Assembly (NCBI RefSeq): GCF_022201045.2
Contig: NC_068559.1
Coordinates: forward strand, 24,621,501 to 24,685,500
Length of the DNA: 64,000 nt
Origin: Citrus sinensis
Taxonomy: Eukaryota; Streptophyta; Magnoliopsida; Sapindales; Rutaceae
Direction of reading: 5' to 3'
Position numbers and translations under genes: made by a program. Of this stretch, positions 39,770 through 50,615 are shown in pieces; position 1 is the stretch's first letter; every line of letters starts with the position of its first letter. The notes below the pieces were generated by a model. It searched no databases, was not told the origin of the DNA, and saw nothing but the letters and a program-made list of their open reading frames with translations.

Positions 39770-42700
39770 TCAAGATGAATTTTGCTTGCGAATTACCACA
39801 CTTCCTGCAGATGCCTGGTTCGCTGCACGATTACTTCCAAAATTCTTTCTATTTGATTCCCTCGCAATCCTTGAACCAAACTATTCCAACAAAGCAGAAA
39901 ACTTTAGATCATTTATTATATGAAATCTTCTTATTCATACAAACTTTTCCAGGTTTAAGGCTTCACTATTATTCAATACAATAAGCTTCTGCAAATAGCT
40001 TCTTTAGGAAAGCAGAAAACCAAAAAGAAAGTTCAAGTGTGAAGTCCTGCACAATTTCAAATTTTCATGTATGTGCACATTTGAATGCTAAAAGGCTGGA
40101 AATGTATATTCTACTCGTCAAATTTAATTGCAAATAGAGCTACCTGAATTGCTCGTTTTGGCAAAGTAGCAGCTTCATATAAACCAAGCATCTTTGCTAC
40201 CTTCAAGATACATGAAAAAAGATATTTTTCTGTTAGGTTAATGTAAAGCACATGATTTTAGAACCTTAAAGAAATAGCACTTACCTCTCTCAGAATCTTC
40301 TTATCACCTGTTCCACTGGGTTGATCGAGGTTTGCAATCTCCCACAAAGGAATATCAAGCAAAGTCCTTATAACATCTTCGTCCAAGAAAGGAAATCTAG
40401 CCTGGTAGAAAACAATTATTAGATGTGTTTACAGGGGGTTATGGACTAATGTTCTGTTTAACTAGTTAGACATACCTCCTTGCCATTATCACTACAGCAT
40501 CTATCATCTCTCCCTAGATTTCTTTTCCAAATTCTCTGCATGTCCAATTTCATTTCCTCGTCTAGCCCAACCCAACTATAGCATGTATAGAATAAAATAA
40601 AAATGTATTTCTCTACAAAATACATGATGATTTATTTAGAATTATGTCAAATATATTCATTGAAAAAAAGTTATTGTAACTCTTGACGGTGTATAATTAG
40701 GCTCTCAACATATTGATGCCAAAACACAGAAAAAATTATCAGTATCACTTCAGTGCCTACTCTCTAAGAGCAGGATAAGCATACCTTCCATGTTTATATT
40801 TCGTTCTATGCCTGCCATAGCCAGCACATTGCTCGTCAGCTCCAGAACCAACTAGAATGATCCTTGATTTAGAAATGTACTTCACACGCTGCTGATCCAC
40901 ATCATTACTACTGGTGACTCCTTCATAGACCCAACCATCACCACTGGCAGCCAGCCATAAGGCTATCCCTATATTCAGATCCTGAAACATTAACTTAAAG
41001 GTCAGTTTCCATCCATTTGGGCAGCCAAGCTGACACTTTTATACATGGGAAACCACTAAGCAATTATCACAAGCATGGACTAATACAAATTATAGATCAT
41101 AGAGTACCTTAAGAAATCTAAAGGAGTGTTATAATTACAAGGTTCTGAAAGATCAAAAAGGAAAGAAAAAGAGAAAAACAAAGCAGCCACTCAAGCATAA
41201 GATACATATATGCATGCCTTCAAATTAGCCAATTACATAGCTAAGAAGACAAAGCTAGTTAAATGCTTCAATGGAATCTAGAACAGAACCTATTAACTGA
41301 CATGTCTTAAACTAACTTCTCTATGAAATCAGACTTGATACCATGTAGGTGTTAGCAGGATTTATGAGTGACATGACATGCTTGGTCTCTGAAGTCAGAT
41401 TGGACAAATCAGAATCTATCTCCACAAGCTTCCACCTGCATTTCCAAGACCATTTAAAATCAATTTTAAGATACTCAGCAAGATAACTTTTAAAGGAAAT
41501 CCAAATGCCATTTGGGCTTTCGCTCAAAATAATAAAGGGGTGGGATGAGGTGGGGTTGAAGTAGATCCTGGTCAAACATTACGTCGGTTAGAAGAAAAAG
41601 AGAGGGAGACGGAAAAAGATATACTAAGAAACATAGAAGAAATTATCAATGAATTGAATTCAAAGCCAACTAAAACTCACTGTATGAATGACAAACTTGT
41701 CTGAGGAAATAATACTAATGGGTTTCTCGTTTTGGTGCAGGAAGAAAAACTCAAAAGTCTCTTTTTGTTTATTTGCACATCCATTGATTCTAGGTTCTCA
41801 ACTCTTAACATTTGCTACCTGACTTTCTAACTAGGAAAAGTTCCCCAGTTAATAATTATTCATATTGTACTAAGAATGAAATTTCTTAATACAAGAAACA
41901 TAGATCTACATTTAGGAGTACAACAAGGACACAGACACGATGCGAAAAGTTCAAGCTGTACCTTCTCAAAGGTGCGATTCCTCTCAGTTCCTTTAACCCT
42001 GCCTTAGCAGAGATTCTATCAGGAGCAAATTGGCCATCAAAGCTCACATTAAGAAGATCGATCTCATCTGCCAAATGAAATTTAATTAGAGAAACACTCA
42101 GCTGAAGGAACTATCAAGCATACCAAACAGGTTCTCCAGGCTTTTAGTTTCTTTTTTTCCAGGGTCAGCTACATTTTAACAGATCAAGAATCCAATAAAA
42201 ATTTCAGATTGAATTTCTAAGAATCCTAATATGGAGAAGACCTAACAGCCCTGAGCTTGCATATTTACCAAACATGCTGCTCTATTATAAGTTCCATAAA
42301 CCTAGGAAATGTAACAAATAGCAGACATTTATTGAGATAATCATACACAAAACACTTAAGAGGAAAGAAAAAATTAAAATGGGAAATATATGCAGCAACA
42401 CTTACAGCTAGGATCAAGGCACTCATTTAGTAATGCAGCAAGTATCATAGAGTCTAATCCCCCAGAGAAGAGCACTGCCACTGGAGCAATTTCCTCTTGT
42501 CTCCTACCACATATAACTGCCTATGCATTCAAATCCAAGTTAGAAAATAAAATCATAATTAAACGTAAATGAAGCTCATTCAATTTGAAGAACCTTGAGG
42601 ACTCAAGTTTTAGCTCAATGGACGAGTAATCAATTATAATTGGTAGATATTAGTTGATTTAATAGTAAGCACTCGTTGGGTGGTACAAGAGGTCATGCAA

Positions 42701-44867
42701 TTGAATCTTGCTGACATGGTTCAGACAGAAACAAAAGTCAAGGAAAGCAAACCCTAAATTTCTGGCCAAGGATCAGTCAGAAAACAGAGCATGTATGACC
42801 CACTATAACTGAATCTTTTGGTGGCAACATTCTAACAAAGAACCATCTTGTTTACTAATTTCAGTAAATATTTAAATAAGTTATATTGGAAAGATTCAAA
42901 GTAGTAAAACTTGTAAACAATCACAGTAGCAAAAGCCAAGTCCAAATTTTTTAAACATAAAATCATACCTGTCTTGAAGTATTCGTTTGAAGATTTTGAT
43001 TGTCCAAAGAAACAAAAATTTTCTAAATAGTTTCATAGTTTTTATTTTATTTTATTTTAACAAAATACATCTTTCAACAAAATAAAGCTAAACAACAAAC
43101 CTGAAATATTGTATGCAAAGAAGAGCGCTGCATGACAGATTTTCTTAAAGCATTTAGAACTCTCTGCACTGACATTGAACATGGAACTGAAGCTGGTATA
43201 GGTCCTAATCACCAAAAGAAAAAGAGGGAAAAAAGACGAAAGGTTACAAATCCGTGTGACAATGAAGCTTATAGTTTCACTGGTCAAATTATTTTAAAGA
43301 ACTATGCAAAATAATTACATAAATTGCAATTTTTCTATTTTCCTTGACAACTTTAGATGCATCATGATATGATTATAAAGTATAAACCTGATTCAGAGAT
43401 TATATCAGAGCAAGCGGAATGTATGTTATGCTCCCCCAAATGTGTCTCACAATTCGAAAAACCACAATTCTCAGTTGTAGGTTCAACGAAAATTCTCTCC
43501 CATTTAATCAGCTCCATTAGCATTGCATTGGTCCATTCATGCTTCCTAAGTTCACCAACAAAACATCTATCCAGCTCTGAGACATCCATGGACAAACTGT
43601 ATACCCCGCATGGAAGCTCTTCCCAGAAGTTGAGCTTGCTAATTCCATTTTCAACTTCAGGATCTACAATTAGTATGGAACTTGTTAATATCAAGAAAGT
43701 ATTATGAAAATATCAAGGACACCAGAATCAAACTACCACAAAAAAGTTTCTTAATCCCGAGATAGTCATTTTAACAAAGTCTTTTTCACCAGAATCATTC
43801 TTAAAAAAAAAAAAATGCTAATCTTCTTATTTCTACAATAGCAATAATTATCTATCAAGCATTATATACCCAAATTTTGCTCAAGAGAAGACGGAGGTGA
43901 CACAGAAGATAAAAGAAACCGAGCATCATCCTCAGTTGGCCAGTGAACAAGCAGGCTCCTCCGACCAAGTGCATCTCGACCAAACCACAGAGTTTTTGAA
44001 CTATCCTTTACATCATAAATCAAATAAAACTTCAGAGACGAGTTCCCTGCAGTTACAGATTCTACATAACTTTAGATATCCGTAAAAGGAACTTACCACT
44101 CAAATTACCTGCCAGTAGATTAGAGCCCAGGGACCCTTGATTGATGAAAGAACATCCACAACAGAACTTCGCCCCTTCTCTTCACAACCGTTATGCGACT
44201 TACAGGAGCAGCACTGAGCCAAAGTGTGCATAAGGACTTCACCATCATTGCCATGACTCCCAACATGAATCCCATCAAAAATTTCACCTGTAAAAGGTAA
44301 AAACAACGATCGCAGTCCAAATTAAATATCAGGTGATTGCCTGCAGAAGGGTCAGTTTGAAAAGAGTAACGATGCATTTGGAAGTGCTTTTGCGGGAACT
44401 AAACATAATCTTACCGTTATAAACAAGAATATTGCGGGACGAATCTAGGAAGGGCTGAAAAATAGGATAGAGTCCTCTAAGTTGTAAAGTGGCGCCAATA
44501 AAAAGCAGTTCAGCTTTACCATTCAAAGAAGAGCTGCTGTCTTCGATAACCGAAATTATTTGTCGGTCGTCGATCGAAGTTGGATTGTTTGAGTGAAGCA
44601 AAAGCTTCTTGGAACCCATGCTATCAGGACCTCTCCTCCTCAGTGCTGCTTTGAGATCATCCACAGAAAACTCCAGCCGCTGTTCCAAAAAGTGCAGAGC
44701 CGTATTAGTTTAAAAAAAATAAAAGAATAAAAATCAAGCTGAAGATGAGTGATGCTGGAGGGGATGGAGCTTACTTGGTGGGACTTTGGGGGCGGAGATG
44801 TTGCATCAACAAGGATAGATGATAAATCGATGCGACTGCCGGAGATTATCAGAGCAATTCCACACAT
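39770..44867 (-). CDS. Asparagine synthetase domain-containing protein 1 (ASNSD1-type)
   Basis: Fourteen exons: 44867-44775, 44679-44415, 44287-44109, 44005-43870, 43663-43388, 43204-43101, 42520-42406, 42067-41962, 41435-41342, 40981-40785, 40575-40476, 40401-40285, 40200-40144, 39880-39770. They close in phase to 649 residues. The N-terminal half is a class II glutamine amidotransferase domain with the catalytic Cys2 exposed after Met removal ([10 protein letters not shown]), [11 protein letters not shown] and the LVYNGEIFDG motif. The C-terminal half is an asparagine-synthase-type ATP pyrophosphatase with the PP-loop [37 protein letters not shown] and ARFPFLDE. Architecture and length match eukaryotic ASNSD1 rather than canonical asparagine synthetase (about 590 residues). 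Both catalytic signatures are intact, yet the reaction of this family is not settled. One intron holds a SINE-like piece (42651-42745). I recall Arabidopsis At2g03667 as the counterpart. Confidence 0.93.
42651..42745 (+). mobile_element. Fragment of the same SINE-like family inside an ASNSD1 intron
   Basis: TTGGGTGGTACAAGAGGTC followed by a B-box-like GCAATTGAATCT and TTGCTGACATGG matches the minus-strand unit at 25640-25930 over its A-to-B-box section. It lies in the intron between 42520 and 43101, in the orientation opposite to the host gene. Only the head is recognisable, and the ends are not defined. Confidence 0.42.
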
Positions 44868-45023
44868 TTCTTTCGGTCTCAATAGAAAACCCCTGTAACC
44901 GTCTCTTGCGTGCTCAAGGGTTTTAGCACCACCCTTTCATCTGGGAGCATGCATTCACCAAGATCTCTCATTAATTATTTTATTGACCTGTCAAATTGCA
45001 TTTTACAAAAATTGCTTCTCGTT

Positions 45024-45095
45024 GCTTCCGTAGCATAGTGGTAGTGCGTTCGCTTCGTAAGCGAAAGGTCGCGAGTTCGATCCTCGCCGGGAGCT
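45024..45095 (+). tRNA. tRNA-Thr(CGT)
   Basis: This is a 72-nt tRNA. The acceptor stem pairs GCTTCCG with CGGGAGC (one T-G pair), and the discriminator is T. The D-arm is AGCATAGTGGTAGTGC. The anticodon stem-loop TTCGCTTCGTAAGCGAA carries anticodon CGT (threonine, ACG). The T-arm is TCGCGAGTTCGATCCTCGC. A T run follows directly, acting as the polymerase III terminator. It sits in the short spacer upstream of the ASNSD1-type gene. Confidence 0.96.
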
Positions 45096-45433
45096 TTTTG
45101 TCGACGTCGGCTTTCGGAACGAGTAGAATTTTTCAACGTGGGCCAGATCCCTTAGCCTAGTTGGTGTTGATACGGGCTTCCCCTTTTTTGGCAGAAGGCT
45201 TTCCTTTTGAATGCTGCCTGTTATGTTAAGGTGGTGTGGAATTTCAATGATGTGGAGACAAATGCTCGTTTCAGACCTAGGGGTATAGGTTGTGCTATAC
45301 TAAATTTATAAATATATAAGTTACATCGTAACTGTCTATTAAGAAGATTTCAATAGATAAAAATTAAGTTATAAGATTTAGATATTCTTCTAATGTTGTC
45401 TGTTAAGTTAAGGTGTTGGAGAATGATTTTATT

Positions 45434-48100
45434 TAGGGGTGGGCGCGGTTCGGTTCGGTTCAATTTTTTACTAAATTTTTCATAATCGTTCGATTACGAT
45501 TATTTTAAAATCATAATCGCGATTAATCAAATTACCAAAATAATCAAATGCTCGATTAATTGAAATAATTCGGTTCGATTATTTTGATTATGGGACTATT
45601 GGGCCTATTTTGGACTTTTTTAAATTTAAAACCTTAAATTAATAAATCTACTACAAACATAAAAAAGTTAACAAACAAAAAATCAAAATATGTCTCAAAA
45701 TATGTTCAAGAACACATAACATATTCAAATAACAAGTTCAAATCAAAATAAATAAGCAAAAAGTCTTTTAAACTTTAACAAAACTACAAAAGCAATAAAC
45801 ATCAATTAACTCCCAAATCTCAATTACTCATCAGCTGCTTGTTCTTGTTGAGCTACTATTGGCCTACCAAATTCTACATTAACAAATTAAACAAAAATAT
45901 TAGAATGATTAGTTAAGAGTGAAATAACCAAAACAATATCAAAATATAGTAGTAACATATTACATGCTTCAATAACTTCATAGAATTCAGTTTCCTCCTG
46001 AGTAGGTTGTATTATCCGTTCTCCTAATAGAGTTGAGCGAAGCCAATTTTGAGTGCAAATCAATGACTCAACAGTTTTATGAGTTAAAAAACTTCTAAAA
46101 TGATCAAGAACACGTCCTCCTGTGCTAAATGCCGATTATGAAGCTACAGTAGATACTGGAATTGCCAAAACATCTTTGGCAATCTGAGACAAAATCGGAT
46201 ACCTATGCCCATTCAACTTCCACCAAGTCAAAATATCAAAATGGGCATTACTAGTACTCTCATTAGCATCCGTCAAGTACTTTTCAACATCATTTTTCGA
46301 ACTAATGTCATCATTTGAACTTTGCTTCATCATTTTGAAAGATGAAAAAAGATCAATTGACATTATACTACTATTAGGACCACCACCACTACCACCACCA
46401 CCACCACTACTACTACCGTCATGGATATCACCAAAACAAACACCACCATTATTCCTTACATCACTCCCACCAATATAGCTATTATATAACTTCATCAACA
46501 ACTCCTTAATATTAGATTTCAATTCTTCAACCTTCCTAGGTTCATACATGCTACTAAAACAAAATGTAACAAACTCCAATTTACATCTAGGATCAAGCAC
46601 ATTTGCTACAAATAATAACATATTAACATGATCAAAAGAATCACCCCAATATTTAGCAAACTTTTGCTCCATTTTTTCGGCCATTTTCCTCAACAAATCA
46701 TCACTAGAAGTAGCAAGTGACTTCAAATTAATTAGAACTTTTGCCATTTCATTTAAGTAACCATTGGAAGTGACATCAAGAGAGCTACTAAATTTCAAGT
46801 TCACATAATAAAAAATCGATAAAACGTTGACTAACCTCCTTGCATTTGCCCAATCATCATCGCTCGGTGGCCCCTCCCTCTTCTTTTCACCCTCATCCTC
46901 AACAAACCAATTAACATAATGTCCATCATCTTCCTTCATCCTATCAAATGCTTTTTCAAACACAACCGCTTTGTGCAACATCAAATATGTTGAATTCCAT
47001 CTAGTAGGCACATCCAACACCATAAGCCCTCCATATGAGATTTTCTCCCTATCAACACATGTTTTAAACTTTTGCAATCTTGCTGGAGAGGATCTAACAT
47101 ACTTTACTGCATTGCGAATACTAGCTATTGAATGATTCACCTCCGGCAACCCATCTTGCACAATCAAATTTATTATGTGTGCCGAACACCTCACATGCAT
47201 ATATAAATCATTCAAAACCATTGAATTCACATTCCAATTTGCTAACTTTTTCTTCACATAAGTTATTGCAACTTTATTGGCACTTGCATTGTCTACTGTA
47301 ATTGTGAACAACCTCTCAATCCCCCAATCAATCAAACATGCCTCAATTAGCTTCCCAACACCATCTCCTTTATGATTAGTTATAGGTGTGAAACTAAGAA
47401 TCCTTTTATGCAACACCCACTCCGCATCAATAAAATGAGCAGTAATGACCATGTAGTTAGACATTTAAATTGATGTCCACGTATCTGTGGTAATACACAC
47501 TCTCTGCTTGCTTGCACCAAAAACATTTTTTAAAAACCCTTTTTCATGCTGATACAATTCAAGAATATCCCTTGTAATTGTTCTTCGGGATGGCACATCA
47601 AATCTTGGGCAACAAGTTTATATGAACTCTAAAAACCCTTCAGCCTCCACAAAGCTAAAAGGTAGTTCATCATTGACAATCATCTTCACAAGTGCCATTC
47701 TACAAGCCTCTTGACTAAACCCGCCACTAAGTTTAACAACTCCATCATCTTTATCTTTTCCCTTTTGACGGAAAAGTACTTGTTGCTTCGGATCCCCTTC
47801 AACCTTCACACTTTCATATGACCTACATCTATCCAAATGATTCTTCAAATTAGTGGTATTTCCTCTATTAGCTGCAAAGATTTTACGGCAATGATGACAT
47901 TTTCCTTTGTTTCCACAAGGTAGTTTGGTAAAATGAGCCCAACCATTTGATCTCAAAGGTATTTTTCTTTTTTTCCCATCATCAATCTCCGCCTCTTGCA
48001 CTTCCTCCTCATCATAATTTTCCATTCTACACAAAAAAAATCAACACCACAGCAGCAACAAATAAAAAATCTTGGGGATTAACCAACCATTTAAAGACAC
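45434..48100 (-). mobile_element. hAT (Ac-like) DNA transposon, right end not found
   Basis: The left terminus TAGGGGTGGGCGCGGTTCGG starts at 45434 and is followed by CGGTTCGGTT-type and ATAATCG-type subterminal repeats, as in plant Ac/Tip100-like elements. The transposase gene is on the minus strand (45965-48025). I could not find the matching inverted end or an 8-bp target duplication to the right of 48034. Either the right end is eroded or deleted, or I missed it, and 48100 is an arbitrary limit. The element is dead because its transposase has in-frame stops. Confidence 0.8.
45965..48025 (-). pseudogene. hAT transposase with BED zinc finger, interrupted by three stops
   Basis: Starting at the ATG at 48025 (MENYDEEEVQEAEIDDG), one reading frame runs some 690 codons without a frameshift but meets three TAA codons: after GFLEFI (47618), before MSNYMV (about 47465) and after STVAS (46136). 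Each is one base from the expected sense codon. The BED finger is intact (KCHHC then NHLDRC). The RNase-H-like core shows FTITVDNASANK, RCSAHIINLIV and VPTRWNSTYLML, and the dimerisation region WWKLNGHRYPILSQIAKDVLA and FSTGGRVLDHFRSFL. A Gly/Ser-rich spacer (SSSGGGGGSGGG) precedes the latter. A possible short last exon (EFGRPIVAQQEQAADE) lies at about 45831-45877, but its splice phase does not fit simply. The few stops and full-length frame suggest recent inactivation. Confidence 0.88.
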
Positions 48101-48527
48101 TTAGCAGAAGGCCGTGATTAGAACTTTTTTTTCAATAATTTTGGCATTGTTGTTGTCTAATGTTGCCCATTTATGAATGCAACAAATTTCTTGTGAAAAT
48201 ATTATATAGAAATGAGCTTTCAATAATTGTTTGAATAAAAAATTTGAAAAGTGGGACAATCCTGGAAGAGTTGAAAACGTTGATCAAGATAGACTTGTTG
48301 TAGTTTGCTTATATTAATGATCACGAGTTTAATTTAGAGATTTGAGCCCAAGTACCTCCATTTACGTTATTAATCATTTTTGTTGATTAACGCTAATTGA
48401 TTAGAGGAATGTGATAACGAAAAGATGAAAATAACTGCTCAAATGCTTTGCCGAGTGCATACTTACAAATAACTGCTCAATATTGGTAACGTTAAATTAA
48501 AACTTAAAGGGGACATGTGCATGCATT

Positions 48528-49146
48528 GTGACGGTATAGGCTTAGACTTGGCGAAATGCAAATGGTCGGTCAAGACCTAGCAAAATTTGACACAACTCGA
48601 TTACTCGACACGAATACGATACGAATAAATAAATATAGGTTGTCGAATTTAACACGATTATTAAATGGGTTGGGTCTGGGTCGACATGATTTTTTTCCGT
48701 GTCGGGTTAGGGTTAAAGTTCTTGACCCATTTACCTGATCAATGAACCGATTATATTTTCTATTTTAAAATAATTTATAGGTTCTTATTATCAAAACTCA
48801 AATATATAGAGATGATTCTCTCTTTTATTTTTATTTTTTGAAAAAAGGAATATAAACATAGCATTTTATTTATAAAATTTTATATACATTTAGAGTTTTA
48901 ATAATGTAAATATGTAAAATATTGTTAAGAAATGTATATTTTATAATATCGATAAATTATGTATGTATTTATATATGTACGACAGTGGGTAAATATTTGA
49001 TGTAAATTTTATTTAATATATAAATATTAAACAGATTATTAAGTAATTTAATTTTTTTTCTGTGTTGGATTTGGATCAATCAAAATTTAACGCAACACAA
49101 AACTAACATAACACGAATACGACTGATTTTGCCACTCTACCGTCAC
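48528..49146. mobile_element. Possible degenerate hAT-like MITE of about 620 bp
   Basis: GTGACGGTATAG at 48528-48539 is nearly the inverse of CTCTACCGTCAC at 49135-49146. Just inside, TTGGCGAAATG and the inverse of GATTTTGCCAC are also alike. The interior has CGACACGAATACG on one side and its inverted relative on the other. I find no target duplication, so this is tentative. The rest of 48100-49590 has no gene. Confidence 0.35.
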
Positions 49147-49595
49147 CTCTTCAGCTTCAGTAACAGCAATTGCTTTCCTTCGGTTCATTGCGAAAATAAA
49201 ACTACCCTTTGCCACAAAGGGAGAAAATCACTCCGTCCTTCCCACAGCGCGTGGGCGTCACGCGATTGATTCAAGCTCGGTAACTTTCACCATCAAACAA
49301 TCCAACGCCAACCGCCGCATAAAAACCCGTCAATCTTAAACAATCAAAATTCGTCCATCAAAGAATCCACTCTTAACTCACGAATCACAGCCGTCAAACT
49401 GCGTGCCCCACAAAATAAAATCACGTGATTAAACAGGACCCACCTTTGAAAATAAATAAGTTTGAACGCAACGCACAACGGGCGAGAGAGAGTACGAGAA
49501 TTGAGAATTCCCTCCAACATATATATACATGCATATATAAAAATCGGTCGAGAACAAATCGGACTAGGATTCCGAAACCCTCCCAAAAATCCACC

Positions 49596-49604
49596 CTATA
49601 AAAT
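49596..49604 (+). promoter_or_regulatory. TATA box of the G3BP-like gene
   Basis: CTATAAAAT lies about 100 bp before a likely leader-exon donor (TACGAG then GTTTCTTT near 49702). The leader acceptor is CTGCAG at 50608-50613, three bases before the ATG. This places a first non-coding exon at about 49630-49702 and a 5' UTR intron of about 0.9 kb, a layout typical of highly expressed plant genes. Confidence 0.55.
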
Positions 49605-50615
49605 CTCATTATTTGGACCAACTTCACAATCTATTTCGCTCTCACGCTCTCTGTAATACATACAACACCAACGGCTGTATCTCTCGCGGTTTCTCCATAC
49701 GAGGTTTCTTTTTTCCTTTCTTATATTCGATCTCTCTAAAGATTCGTAGGCATTGTTCCGGCGTCGTTTTATTTATTTAACGGAATCACGGTATTGATTT
49801 TTTCACTAAATTGTGTATGGTTCTATGTAGATCTAGTGTTCTGCTTTGTTTTTTAATTTGGTATTGGAAACTTGAATGAGTTTCATCGTTTTTATTATTT
49901 TCTCTTATGTTTCAGTTTCGGTCGGTGGTCCAAAAGTTTGTCTCTTTTCCATCGTGATGAAGATGATTGTATAAAAGATCGATTTTTTTAGCTGCCAATA
50001 TTAAATATTGTCGGTTTAATTAATTTCTTCCTTTTTGTTTAACCTCTAGTTTGGTGTCTATGTTAATCAATCTCACTTTTCTCATAGCGTGTTGGAAAAT
50101 TTGTGTTGCGCAAACAGTCTGGGCTTTTGATTTGTTGTTGAGGTTCACAGTGTTCTTAATCAAATGGGTTATCGAGTATTGGAGGCTTTGTCAAAGCAGC
50201 GTGCTAAAAATTCAAGAGCAATTAATTGCAGATGATTGAATATGTTGTCTTAAAAAAGAACTTCCTTTAGTACGCTTGTTATTCGTTCAAATTTAACGGG
50301 GATAAGTACTAGTTAAGAAACATGTGAAAGATCTTTAGGATTAAATTTTTATAAGAATAAAATTTTATGTTTCATGTTTTAGTTCAGGTTCATCAATGCC
50401 CCTTACCAAATCAGGTGTTATTATGGTTCTGTTTGGCTGAACTTGTGTGCCCTTTTCTCTTTTATGTTTTTCCTCTAAATGTGTGTTTTTGTTAGATTTC
50501 GTAATTGTTTATTGTTGTAACTTTTCATTTTTCTTTTTTCCTGGAGAGAGTTGATTTCTTTTTTGCATTGGGGTGTTGTTCTTATTATAATATTTCTTAC
50601 TCTATATCTGCAGAG

